64,000 bases of DNA, taken from assembly GCF_910589235.1 (NCBI RefSeq), contig NW_025813596.1, positions 62,001 through 126,000 of the forward strand, in the 5' to 3' direction. Below the pieces are notes generated by a model. The model ran no database searches. It had not been told where the DNA came from and worked only from the letters and a program-made list of their open reading frames with translations. Both the position numbers and the translations under genes were made by a program. Source of the DNA: Vespa crabro. Its lineage: Eukaryota; Arthropoda; Insecta; Hymenoptera; Vespidae. This document shows, piece after piece, positions 51,829-64,000 of this stretch (position 1 is the first letter of the stretch; each line of letters opens with the position of its first letter).

Positions 51829-54800
51829 AACATTTTTCTAACTGTGGCACAAGTATTATTAAAGATTTCATGATTTTATCTTCGCATATACCGAAATTCG
51901 CGTATATCGATTACGTTTTTCGACAATTATCATATGAAAACGCGTATTTAAACATAGTAAAAACGTTATATTCTTGTTATATTCTTTATTCTTCATCGAT
52001 AGAATATAAAATCATTGAAATTGAACGAGATTTCAAGTTTTCGTTTTTCGACGATACGCGTATATGAGCGAAAAATCGTATATACGATATGAAAGAATGT
52101 TAAAAACTTTAATTCCAATATAAAATAGATGTTTGATCTTATGAAATGCAATGTTCTGAATCGATTGGTAACATTTTTCTAACTGTGGCACAAGTATTAT
52201 TAAAGATTTCACGATTTTATCTTCGCATATACCGAAATTCGCGTATGTCGATTACGTTTTACGACAATTATCATATGAAAACGCTTATTTGAACATAGTA
52301 AAAACGTTATATTCTTGTTATATTCTTTATTCTGCATCGATAGAATATAAAATCATTGAAATTGAACGAGATTTCAAGTTTTCGTTTTTCGACGATACGC
52401 GTATATGAGCGAAAAATCGTATATACGATATGAAAGAATGTTAAAAACTTTGATTCCAATATAAAATAGATGTTTGATCTTATGAAATGCAATGTTCTGA
52501 ATCGATTGGTAACATTTTTCTAACTGTGGCACAAGTAGTATTAAAGATTTCACGATTTTATCTTCGCATATACCGAAATTCGCGTATGTCGATTACGTTT
52601 TTCGACAATTATCATATGAAAACGCGTATTCAAACATAGTAAAAACGTTATATTCTTGTTATATTCTTTATTCTGCATCGATAGAATATAAAATCATTGA
52701 AATTGAACGAGATTTCAAGTTTTCGTTTTTCGACGATACGCGTATATGAGCGAAAAATCGTATATACGATATGAAAGAATGTTAAAAACTTTGATTCCAA
52801 TATAAAATAGATGTTTGATCTTATGAAATGCAATGTTCTGAATCGATTGGTAACATTTTTCAAACTGTGGCACAAGTATTATTAAAGATTTCACGATTTT
52901 ATCTTCGCATATACCGAAATTCGCGTATGTCGATTACGTTTTTCGACAATTATCATATGATAACGCGTATTTAAACATAGTAAAAACGTTATATTCTTGT
53001 TATATTCTTTATTCTGCATCGATAGAATATAAAATCATTGAAATTGAACGAGATTTCAAGTTTTCGTTTTTCGACGATACGCGTATATGAGCGAAAAATC
53101 GTATATACGATATGAAAGAATGTTAAAAACTTTGATTCCAATATAAAATAGATGTTTGATCTTATGAAATGCAATGTTCTGAATCGATTGGTAACATTTT
53201 TCTAACTGTGGCACAAGTATTATTAAAGATTTCACGATTTTATCTTCGCATATACCGAAATTCGCGTATGTCGATTACGTTTTTCGACAATTATCATATG
53301 AAAACGCGTATTTAAACATAGTAAAAACGTTATATTCTTGTTATATTCTTTATTCTGCATCGATAGAATATAAAATCATTGAAATTGAACGAGATTTCAA
53401 GTTTTCGTTTTTCGACGATACGCGTATATGAGCGAAAAATCGTATATACGATATGAAAGAATGTTAAAAACTTTGATTCCAATATAAAATAGATGTTTGA
53501 TCTTATGAAATGCAATGTTCTGAATCGGTTGGTAACATTTTTCTAACTGTGGCACAAGTATTATTAAAGATTTCACGATTTTATCTTCGCATATACCGAA
53601 ATTCGCGTATGTCGATTACGTTTTTCGACAATTATCATATGAAAACGCGTATTTAAACATAGTAAAAACGTTATATTCTTGTTATATTCTTTATTCTGCA
53701 TCGATAGAATATAAAATCATTGAAATTGAACGAGATTTCAAGTTTTCGTTTTTCGACGATACGCGTATATGAGCGAAAAATCGTATATACGATATGAAAG
53801 AATGTTAAAAACTTTGATTCCAATATAAAATAGATGTTTGATCTTATGAAATGCAATGTTCTGAATCGATTGGTAACATTTTTCTAACTGTGGCACAAGT
53901 ATTATTAAAGATTTCACGATTTTATCTTCGCATATACCGAAATTCGCGTATGTCGATTACGTTTTTCGACAATTATCATATGAAAACGCGTATTTGAACA
54001 TAGTAAAAACGTTATATTCTTGTTATATTCTTTATTCTGCATCGATAGAATATAAAATCATTGAAATTGAACGAGATTTCAAGTTTTCGTTTTTCGACGA
54101 TACGCGTATATGAGCGAAAAATCGTATATACGATATGAAAGAATGTTAAAAACTTTGATTCCAATATAAAATAGATGTTTGATCTTATGAAATGCAATGT
54201 TCTGAATCGATTGGTAACATTTTTCTAACTGTGGCACAAGTATTATTAAAGATTTCACGATTTTATCTTCGCATATACCGAAATTCGCGTATGTCGATTT
54301 CGTTTTTCGACAATTATCATATGAAAACGCGTATTTAAACATAGTAAAAACGTTATATTCTTGTTATATTCTTTATTCTGCATCGATAGAATATAAAATC
54401 ATTGAAATTGAACGAGATTTCAAGTTTTCGTTTTTCGACGATACGCGTATATGAGCGAAAAATCGTATATACGATATGAAAGAATGTTAAAAACTTTGAT
54501 TCCAATATAAAATAGATGTTTGATCTTATGAAATGCAATGTTCTGAATCGATTGGTAACATTTTTCTAACTGTGGCACAAGTATTATTAAAGATTTCACG
54601 ATTTTATCTTCGCATATACCGAAATTCGCGTATGTCGATTACGTTTTTCGACAATTATCATATGAAAACGCGTATTTAAACATAGTAGAAACGTTATATT
54701 CTTGTTATATTCTCTATTCTGCATCGATAGAATATAAAATCATTGAAATTGAACGAGATTTCAAGTTTTCGTTTTTCGACGATACGCGTATATGAGCGAA

Positions 54801-54897
54801 AAATCGTATATACGATATGAAAGAATGTTAAAAACTTTGATTCCAATATAAAATAGATGTTTGATCTTATGAAATGCAATGTTCTGAATCGATTGGT
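51829..54897. repeat. Segment echoing 16.0-18.1 kb (units 152-160)
   Basis: Unit 152 has C to T at position 43, as unit 47 does; unit 153 has 116T+122G, as unit 48; unit 155 has 110T, as unit 52. Unit 152 also has three private changes, unit 153 a T to A at 92, unit 154 28G plus a T to C near 121, unit 155 11A, unit 156 one change near 336, unit 158 122G, unit 159 a change at 85 and unit 160 two. The order agrees with units 47-52 but the spacing differs, implying later gains or losses of units. Confidence 0.75.
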
Positions 54898-56261
54898 AAC
54901 ATTTTTCTAACTGTGGCACAAGTATTATTAAAGATTTCACGATTTTATCTTCGCATATACCGAAATTCGCGTATGTCGATTACGTTTTTCGACAATTATC
55001 ATATGAAAACGCGTATTTAAACATAGTAAAAACGTTATATTCTTGTTATATTCTTTATTCTGCATCGATAGAATATAAAATCATTGAAATTGAACGAGAT
55101 TTCAAGTTTCCGTTTTTCGACGATACGCGTATATGAGCGAAAAATCGTATATACGATATGAAAGAATGTTAAAAACTTTGATTCCAATATAAAATAGATT
55201 TTTGATCTTATGAAATGCAATGTTCTGAATCGATTGGTAACATTTTTCTAACTATGGCACAAGTATTATTAAAGATTTCACGATTTTATCTTCGCATATA
55301 CCGAAATTCGCGTATGTCGATTACGTTTTTCGACAATTATCATATGAAAACGCTTATTTAAACATAGTAAAAACGTTATATTCTTGTTATATTCTTTATT
55401 CTGCATCGATAGAATATAAAATCATTGAAATTGAACGAGATTTCAAGTTTTCGTTTTTCGACGATACGCGTATATGAGCGAAAAATCGTATATACGATAT
55501 GAAAGAATGTTAAAAACTTTGATTCCAATAAAAAATAGATGTTTGATCTTATGAAATGCAATGTTCTGAATCGATTGGTGACATTTTTCTAACTGTGGCA
55601 CAAGTATTATTAAAGATTTCACAATTTTATCTTCGCATATACCGAAATTCGCGTATGTCGATTACGTTTTTCGACAATTATCATATGAAAACGCGTATTT
55701 AAACATAGTAAAAACGTTATATTCTTGTTATATTCTTTATTCTGCATCGATAGAATATAAAATCATTGAAATTGAACGAGATTTCAAGTATTCGTTTTTC
55801 GACGATACGCGTATATGAGCGAAAAATCGTATATACGATATGAAAGAATGTTAAAAACTTTGATTCCAATATAAAATAGATGTTTGATCTTATGAAATGC
55901 AATGTTCTGAATCGATTGGTAACATTTTTCTAACTGTGGCACAAGTATTATTAAACATTTCACGATTTTATCTTCGCATATACCGAAATTCGCGTATGTC
56001 GATTACGTTTTTCGACAATTATCATATGAAAACGCGTATTTAAACATAGTAAAAACGTTATATTCTTGTTATATTCTTTATTCTGCATCGATAGAATATA
56101 AAATCATTGAAATTGAACGAGATTTCAAGTTTTCGTTTTTCGACGATACGCGTATATGAGCGAAAAATCGTATATACGATATGAAAGAATGTTAAAAACT
56201 TTGATTCCAATATAAAATAGATGTTTGATCTTATGAAATGCAATGTTCTGAATCGATTGGT
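54898..56261. repeat. Partner of the three-unit repeat at 18075 (units 161-164)
   Basis: Unit 161 has 303T, unit 162 has 116T+293A, unit 163 has only private changes and unit 164 has 36C. This matches units 53-56 at an offset of 108 units (36823 bp). Each unit here except 164 also has private changes, for example a G to A in the otherwise constant CTGTGG of unit 162. Confidence 0.85.
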
Positions 56262-59200
56262 AACATTTTTCTAACTGTGGCACAAGTATTATTAAAGATT
56301 TCACGATTTTATCTTCGCATATACCGAAATTCGCGTATGTCGATTACGTTTTTCGACAATTATCATATGAAAACGCGTATTTAAACATAGTAAAAACGTT
56401 ATATTCTTGTTATATTCTTTATTCTGCATCGATAGAATATAAAATCATTGAAATTGAACGAGATTTCAAGTTTTCGTTTTTCGACGATACGCGTATATGA
56501 GCGAAAAATCGTATATACGATATGAAAGAATGTTAAAAACTTTGATTCCAATATAAAATAGATGTTTGATCTTATGAAATGCAATGTTCTGAATCGATTG
56601 GTAACATTTTTCTAACTGTGGCACAAGTATTATTAAAGATTTCACGATTTTATCTTCGCATATACCGAAATTCGCGTATGTCGATTACGTTTTTCGACAA
56701 TTATCATATGAAAACGCGTATTTAAACATAGTAAAAACGTTATATTCTTGTTATATTCTTTATTCTGCATCGATAGAATATAAAATCATTGAAATTGAAC
56801 GAGATTTCAAGTTTTCGTTTTTCGACGATACGCGTATATGAGCGAAAAATCGTATATACGATATGAAAGAATGTTAAAACCCTTGATTCCAATATAAAAT
56901 AGATGTTTGATCTTATGAAATGCAATGTTCTGAATCGATTGGTAACATTTTTCTAACTGTGGCACAAGTATTATTAAAGATTTCACGATTTTATCTTCGC
57001 ATATACCGAAATTCGCGTATGTCGATTACGTTTTTCGACCATTATCATATGAAAACGCGTATTTAAACATAGTAAAAACGTTATATTCTTGTTATATTCT
57101 TTATTCTGCATCGATAGAATATAAAATCATTGAAATTGAACGAGATTTCAAGTTTTCGTTTTTCGACGATACGCGTATATGAGCGAAAAATCGTATATAC
57201 GATATGAAAGAATGTTAAAAACTTTGATTCCAATATAAAATAGATGTTTGATCTTATGAAATGCAATGTTCTGAATCGACTGGTAACATTTTTCTAACTG
57301 TGGCACAAGTATTATTAAAGATTTCACGATTTTATCTTCGCATATACCGAAATTCGCGTATGTCGATTACGTTATTCGACAATTATCATATGAAAACGCG
57401 TATTTAAACATAGTAAAAACGTTATATTCTTGTTATATTCTTTATTCTGCATCGATAGAATATAAAATCATTGAAATTGAACGAGATTTCAAGTTTTCGT
57501 TTTTCGACGATACGCGTATATGAGCGAAAAATCGTATATACGATATGAAAGAATGTTAAAAACTTTGATTCCAATATAAAATAGATGTTTGATCTTATGA
57601 AATGCAATGTTCTGAATCGATTGGTAACATTTTTCTAACTGTGGCACAAGTATTATTAAACATTTCACGATTTTATCTTCGCATATACCGAAATTCGCGT
57701 ATGTCGATTACGTTTTTCGACAATTATCATATGAAAACGCGTATTTAAACATAGTAAAAACGTTATATACTTGTTATATTCTTTATTCTGCATCGATAGA
57801 ATATAAAATCATTGAAATTGAACGAGATTTCAAGTTTTCGTTTTTCGACGATACGCGTATATGAGCGAAAAATCGTATATACGATATGAAAGAATGTTAA
57901 AAACTTTGATTCCAATATAAAATAGATGTTTGATCTTATGAAATGCAATGTTCTGAATCGATTGGTAACATTTTTCTAACTGTGGCACAAGTATTATTAA
58001 AGATTTCACGATTTTATCTTCGCATATACCGAAATTCGCGTATGTCGATTACGTTTTTCGACAATTATCATATGAAAACGCGTATTTAAACATAGTAAAA
58101 ACGTTATATTCTTGTTATATTCTTTATTCTGCATCGATAGAATATAAAATCATTGAAATTGAACGAGATTTCAAGTTTTCGTTTTTCGACGATACGCGTA
58201 TATGAGCGAAAAATCGTATATACGATATGAAAGAATGTTAAAAACTTTGATTCCAATATAAAATAGATGTTTGATCTTATGAAATGCAATGTTCTGAATC
58301 GATTGGTAACATTTTTCTAACTGTGGCACAAGTATTATTAAACATTTCACGATTTTATCTTCGCATATACCGAAATTCGCGTATGTCGATTACGTTTTTC
58401 GACAATTATCATATGAAAACGCGTATTTAAACATAGTAAAAACGTTATATTCTTGTTATATTCTTTATTCTGCATCGATAGAATATAAAATCATTGAAAT
58501 TGAACGAGATTTCAAGTTTTCGTTTTTCGACGATACGCGTATATGAGCGAAAAATCGTATATACGATATGAAAGAATGTTAAAAACTTTGATTCCAATAT
58601 AAAATAGATGTTTGATCTTATGAAATGCAATGTTCTGAATCGATTGGTAACATTTTTCTAACTGTGGCACAAGTATTATTAAAGATTTCACGATTTTATC
58701 TTCGCATATACCGAAATTCGCGTATGTCGATTACGTTTTTCGACAATTATCATATGAAAACGCGTATTTAAACATAGTAAAAACGTTATATTCTTGTTAT
58801 ATTCTTTATTCTGCATCGATAGAATATAAAATCATTGAAATTGAACGAGATTTCAAGTTTTCGTTTTTCGACGATACGCGTATATGAGCGAAAAATCGTA
58901 TATACGATATGAAAGAATGTTAAAAACTTTGATTCCAATATAAAATAGATGTTTGATCTTATGAAATGCAATGTTCTGAATCGATTGGTAACATTTTTCT
59001 AACTGTGGCACAAGTATTATTAAAGATTTCACGATTTTATCTTCGCATATACCGAAATTCGCGTATGTCGATTACGTTTTTCGACAATTATCATATGAAA
59101 GCGCGTATTTAAACATAGTAAAAACGTTATATTCTTGTTATATTCTTTATTCTGCATCGATAGAATATAAAATCATTGAAATTGAACGAGATTTCAAGTT

Positions 59201-62200
59201 TTCGTTTTTCGACGATACGCGTATATGAGCGAAAAATCGTATATACGATATGAAAGAATGTTAAAAAACTTTGATTCCAATATAAAATAGATGTTTGATC
59301 TTATGAAATGCAATGTTCTGAATCGATTGGTAACATTTTTCTAACTGTGGCACAAGTATTATTAAAGATTTCACGATTTTATCTTCGCATATACCGAAAT
59401 TCGCGTATGTCGATTACGTTATTCGACAATTATCATATGAAAACGCGTATTTAAACATAGTAAAAACGTTATATTCTTGTTATATTCTTTATTCTGCATC
59501 GATAGAATATAAAATCATTGAAATTGAACGAGATTTCAAGTTTTCGTTTTTCGACGATACGCGTATATGAGCGAAAAATCGTATATACGATATGAAAGAA
59601 TGTTAAAAACTTTGATTCCAATATAAAATAGATGTTTGATTTATGAAATGCAATGTTCTGAATCGATTGGTAACATTTTTCTAACTGTGGCACAAGTATT
59701 ATTAAACATTTCACGATTTTATCTTCGCATATACCGAAATTCGCGTATGTCGATTACGTTTTTCGACAATTATCATATGAAAACGCGTATTTAAACATAG
59801 TAAAAACGTTATATTCTTGTTATATTCTTTATTCTGCATCGATAGAATATAAAATCATTGAAATTGAACGAGATTTCAAGTTTTCGTTTTTCGACGATAC
59901 GCGTATATGAGCGAAAAATCGTATATACGATATGAAAGAATGTTAAAAACTTTGATTCCAATATAAAATAGATGTTTGATCTTATGAAATGCAATGTTCT
60001 GAATCGATTGGTAACATTTTTCTAACTGTGGCACAAGTATTATTAAACATTTCACGATTTTATCTTCGCATATACCGAAATTCGCGTATGTCGATTACGT
60101 TTTTCGACAATTATCATATGAAAACGCGTATTTAAACATAGTAAAAACGTTATATTCTTGTTATATTCTTTATTCTGCATCGATAGAATATAAAATCATT
60201 GAAATTGAACGAGATTTCAAGTTTTCGTTTTTCGACGATACGCGTATATGAGCGAAAAATCGTATATACGATATGAAAGAATGTTAAAAACTTTGATTCC
60301 AATATAAAATAGATGTTTGATCTTATGAAATGCAATGTTCTGAATCGATTGGTAACATTTTTCTAACTGTGGCACAAGTATTATTAAAGATTTCACGATT
60401 TTATCTTCGCATATACCGAAATTCGCGTATGTCGATTACGTTTTTCGACAATTATCATATGAAAACGCGTATTTAAACATAGTAAAAACGTTATATTCTT
60501 GTTATATTCTTTATTCTGCATCGATAGAATATAAAATCATTGAAATTGAACGAGATTTCAAATTTTCGTTTTTCGACGATACGCGTATATGAGCGAAAAA
60601 TCGTATATACGATATGAAAGAATGTTAAAAACTTTGATTCCAATATAAAATAGATGTTTGATCTTATGAAATGCAATGTTCTGAATCGATTGGTAACATT
60701 TTTCTAACTGTGGCACAAGTATTATTAAAGATTTCACGATTTTATCTTCGCATATACCGAAATTCGCGTATGTCGATTACGTTTTTCGACAATTATCATA
60801 TGAAAACGCGTATTTAAACATAGTAAAAACGTTATATTCTTGTTATATTCTTTATTCTGCATCGATAGAATATAAAATCATTGAAATTGAACGAGATTTC
60901 AAGTTTTCGTTTTTCGACGATACGCGTATATGAGCGAAAAATCGTATATACGATATGAAAGAATGTTAAAAACTTTGATTCCAATATAAAATAGATGTTT
61001 GATCTTATGAAATGCAATGTTCTGAATCGATTGGTAACATTTTTCTAACTGTGGCACAAGTATTATTAAACATTTCACGATTTTATCTTCGCATATACCG
61101 AAATTCGCGTATGTCGATTACGTTTTTCGACAATTATCATATGAAAACGCGTATTTAAACATAGTAAAAACGTTATATTCTTGTTATATTCTTTATTCTG
61201 CATCGATAGAATATAAAATCATTGAAATTGAACGAGATTTCAAGTTTTCGTTTTTCGACGATACGCGTATATGAGCGAAAAATCGTATATACGATATGAA
61301 AGAATGTTAAAAACTTTGATTCCAATATAAAATAGATGTTTGATCTTATGAAATGCAATGTTCTGAATCGATTGGTAACATTTTTCTAACTGTGGCACAA
61401 GTATTATTAAACATTTCACGATTTTATCTTCGCATATACCGAAATTCGCGTATGTCGATTACGTTTTTCGACAATTATCATATGAAAACGCGTATTTAAA
61501 CATAGTAAAAACGTTATATTCTTGTTATATTCTTTATTCTGCATCGATAGAATATAAAATCATTGAAATTGAACGAGATTTCAAGTTTTCGTTTTTCGAC
61601 GATACGCGTATATGAGCGAAAAATCGTATATACGATATGAAAGAATGTTAAAAACTTTGATTCCAATATAAAATAGATGTTTGATCTTATGAAATGCAAT
61701 GTTCTGAATCGATTGGTAACATTTTTCTAACTGTGGCACAAGTATTATTAAACATTTCACGATTTTATCTTCGCATATACCGAAATTCGCGTATGTCGAT
61801 TACGTTTTTCGACAATTATCATATGAAAACGCGTATTTAAACATAGTAAAAACGTTATATTCTTGTTATATTCTTTATTCTGCATCGATAGAATATAAAA
61901 TCATTGAAATTGAACGAGATTTCAAGTTTTCGTTTTTCGACGATACGCGTATATGAGCGAAAAATCGTATATACGATATGAAAGAATGTTAAAAACTTTG
62001 ATTCCAATATAAAATAGATGTTTGATCTTATGAAATGCAATGTTCTGAATCGATTGGTAACATTTTTCTAACTGTGGCACAAGTATTATTAAAGATTTCA
62101 CGATTTTATCTTCGCATATACCGAAATTCGCGTATGTCGATTACGTTTTTCGACAATTATCATATGAAAACGCGTATTTAAACATAGTAAAAACGTTATA

Positions 62201-63763
62201 TTCTTGTTATATTCTTTATTCTGCATCGATAGAATATAAAATCATTGAAATTGAACGAGATTTCAAGTTTTCGTTTTTCGACGATACGCGTATATGAGCG
62301 AAAAATCGTATATACGATATGAAAGAATGTTAAAAACTTTGATTCCAATATAAAATAGATGTTTGATCTTATGAAATGCAATGTTCTGAATCGATTGGTA
62401 ACATTTTTCTAACTGTGGCACAAGTATTATTAAAGATTTCACGATTTTATCTTCGCATATACCGAAATTCGCGTATGTCGATTACGTTTTTCGACAATTA
62501 TCATATGAAAACGCGTATTTAAACATAGTAAAAACGTTATATTCTTGTTATATTCTTTATTCTGCATCGATAGAATATAAAATCATTGAAATTGAACGAG
62601 ATTTCAAGTTTTCGTTTTTCGACGATACGCGTATATGAGCGAAAAATCGTATATACGATATGATAGAATGTTAAAAACTTTGATTCCAATATAAAATAGA
62701 TGTTTGATCTTATGAAATGCAATGTTCTGAATCGATTGGTAACATTTTTCTAACTGTGGCACAAGTATTATTAAAGATTTCACGATTTTATCTTCGCATA
62801 TACCGAAATTCGCGTATGTCGATTACGTTTTTCGACAATTATCATATGAAAACGCGTATTTAAACATAGTAAAAACGTTATATTCTTGTTATATTCTTTA
62901 TTCTGCATCGATAGAATATAAAATCATTGAAATTGAACGAGATTTCAAGTTTTCGTTTTTCGACGATACGCGTATATGAGCGAAAAATCGTATATACGAT
63001 ATGAAAGAATGTTAAAAACTTTGATTCCAATATAAAATAGATGTTTGATCTTATGAAATGCAATGTTCTGAATCGATTGGTAACATTTTTCTAACTGTGG
63101 CACAAGTATTATTAAAGATTTCACGATTTTATCTTCGCATATACCGAAATTCGCGTATGTCGATTACGTTATTCGACAATTATCATATGAAAACGCGTAT
63201 TTAAACATAGTAAAAACGTTATATTCTTGTTATATTCTTTATTCTGCATCGATAGAATATAAAATCATTGAAATTGAACGAGATTTCAAGTTTTCGTTTT
63301 TCGACGATACGCGTATATGAGCGAAAAATCGTATATACGATATGAAAGAATGTTAAAAACTTTGATTCCAATATAAAATAGATGTTTGATCTTATGAAAT
63401 GCAATGTTCTGAATCGATTGGTAACATTTTTCTAACTGTGGCACAAGTATTATTAAACATTTCACGATTTTATCTTCGCATATACCGAAATTCGCGTATG
63501 TCGATTACGTTTTTCGACAATTATCATATGAAAACGCGTATTTAAACATAGTAAAAACGTTATATTCTTGTTATATTCTTTATTCTGCATCGATAGAATA
63601 TAAAATCATTGAAATTGAACGAGATTTCAAGTTTTCGTTTTTCGACGATACGCGTATATGAGCGAAAAATCGTATATACGATATGAAAGAATGTTAAAAA
63701 CTTTGATTCCAATATAAAATAGATGTTTGATCTTATGAAATGCAATGTTCTGAATCGATTGGT
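56262..63763. repeat. 36C-rich right-hand segment (units 165-186)
   Basis: G to C at position 36 occurs in units 169, 171, 175, 176, 179, 180, 181 and 186. T to A at position 90 occurs in units 168, 174 and 185, each time directly followed by a 36C unit; the 174-176 and 185-187 trios (90A, 36C, 36C) are eleven units apart. Unit 173 (58990-59331) is 342 bp through an extra A in the run near 274-278; unit 174 (59332-59671) is 340 bp through loss of a C near position 311. Other units are consensus or have one or two private changes. Confidence 0.85.
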
Positions 63764-64000
63764 AACATTTTTCTAACTGTGGCACAAGTATTATTAAACA
63801 TTTCACGATTTTATCTTCGCATATACCGAAATTCGCGTATGTCGATTACGTTTTTCGACAATTATCATATGAAAACGCGTATTTAAACATAGTAAAAACG
63901 TTATATTCTTGTTATATTCTTTATTCTGCATCGATAGAATATAAAATCATTGAAATTGAACGAGATTTCAAGTTTTCGTTTTTCGACGATACGCGTATAT
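63764..64000. repeat. Partial unit at the window edge
   Basis: The first 237 bases of unit 187, with the 36C marker. It is cut by the window boundary, not by a visible junction, so the array continues to the right. Confidence 0.95.

Larger units (their letters stand above)
1..64000. repeat. Satellite DNA array, 341-bp unit, about 187.7 copies
   Basis: The same 341-bp sequence recurs in direct orientation across the entire window: 187 complete units and a 237-bp partial unit at the right edge. Units start at 1, 342, 683 and so on; net indels amount to only -4 bases over 63.7 kb, so the register is almost perfectly kept. Most units differ from the consensus at 0-3 positions. The unit has 98 G+C of 341 (28.7%) with C=46, G=52 and 22 CpG. 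Length near two nucleosomes, high copy homogeneity and absence of genes are typical of centromeric or pericentromeric satellites; that location is inferred, since neither array edge is inside the window. I do not recognise the family by name. Both ends of the array lie outside, so its full size is unknown. Confidence 0.98.

Noticed and set aside
1..64000. CRISPR array
   Set aside because: Repeats are 341 bp with no variable spacers and no cas genes; period and structure are those of satellite DNA.
1..64000. A previously undescribed multi-gene system
   Set aside because: I read the window through in register and found no non-satellite sequence in which genes could lie.

Overview
The whole window is one tandem satellite array. 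A 341-bp unit repeats head to tail in a single orientation from base 1 to base 64000: 187 complete units plus a final 237-bp partial unit. No unique sequence, transposable element, RNA gene or credible protein gene interrupts it. Of the 187 complete units, 177 are exactly 341 bp by my phasing; the other ten are 339-343 bp through 1-2 base indels. By eye, most units differ from the consensus at only 0-3 positions. In all entries, 'unit position' counts 1-341 with position 1 at window base 1 (this start is arbitrary), and units are numbered from 0.

This looks like eukaryotic centromeric or pericentromeric heterochromatin. The length is about twice a nucleosome repeat, the unit is AT-rich (98 G+C of 341, 28.7%), and neighbouring copies are nearly identical. 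The unit holds 22 CpG where its C and G counts predict about 7, a ratio near 3. That argues against a lineage with heavy germline CpG methylation, such as vertebrates. It would fit an insect, perhaps one with a CpG-rich genome such as many Hymenoptera, but I do not recognise this satellite and the taxon is a guess.

Layout by shared variants: 1-3069 carries a 64A/323T family; 3070-6138 is near consensus; 6139-9548 is a five-unit higher-order repeat; 10572-15006 is a mosaic whose last ten units recur at 37848-41257; 15007-18074 is mixed; 18075-20461 is a three-unit repeat; 20462-24892 is the most varied part; 24893-26936 is another three-unit repeat; 27279-30006 is a four-unit repeat; 30007-35801 is mixed; 35802-38188 is a two-unit alternation; 39212-42962 has a seven-unit period; 42963-51828 is a nearly invariant core of 26 units; 51829-56261 echoes the 16-19 kb region; 56262-64000 is rich in the 36C variant.

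No genes work together here. The interest lies in how the array evolves (short, local, differing higher-order periods, plus long-range copies about 26 and 36-37 kb apart) and in the unit itself: extreme CpG content, clustered dyads, a perfect 11-bp tandem duplication, signs of an old internal duplication, and a transversion-heavy variant spectrum.
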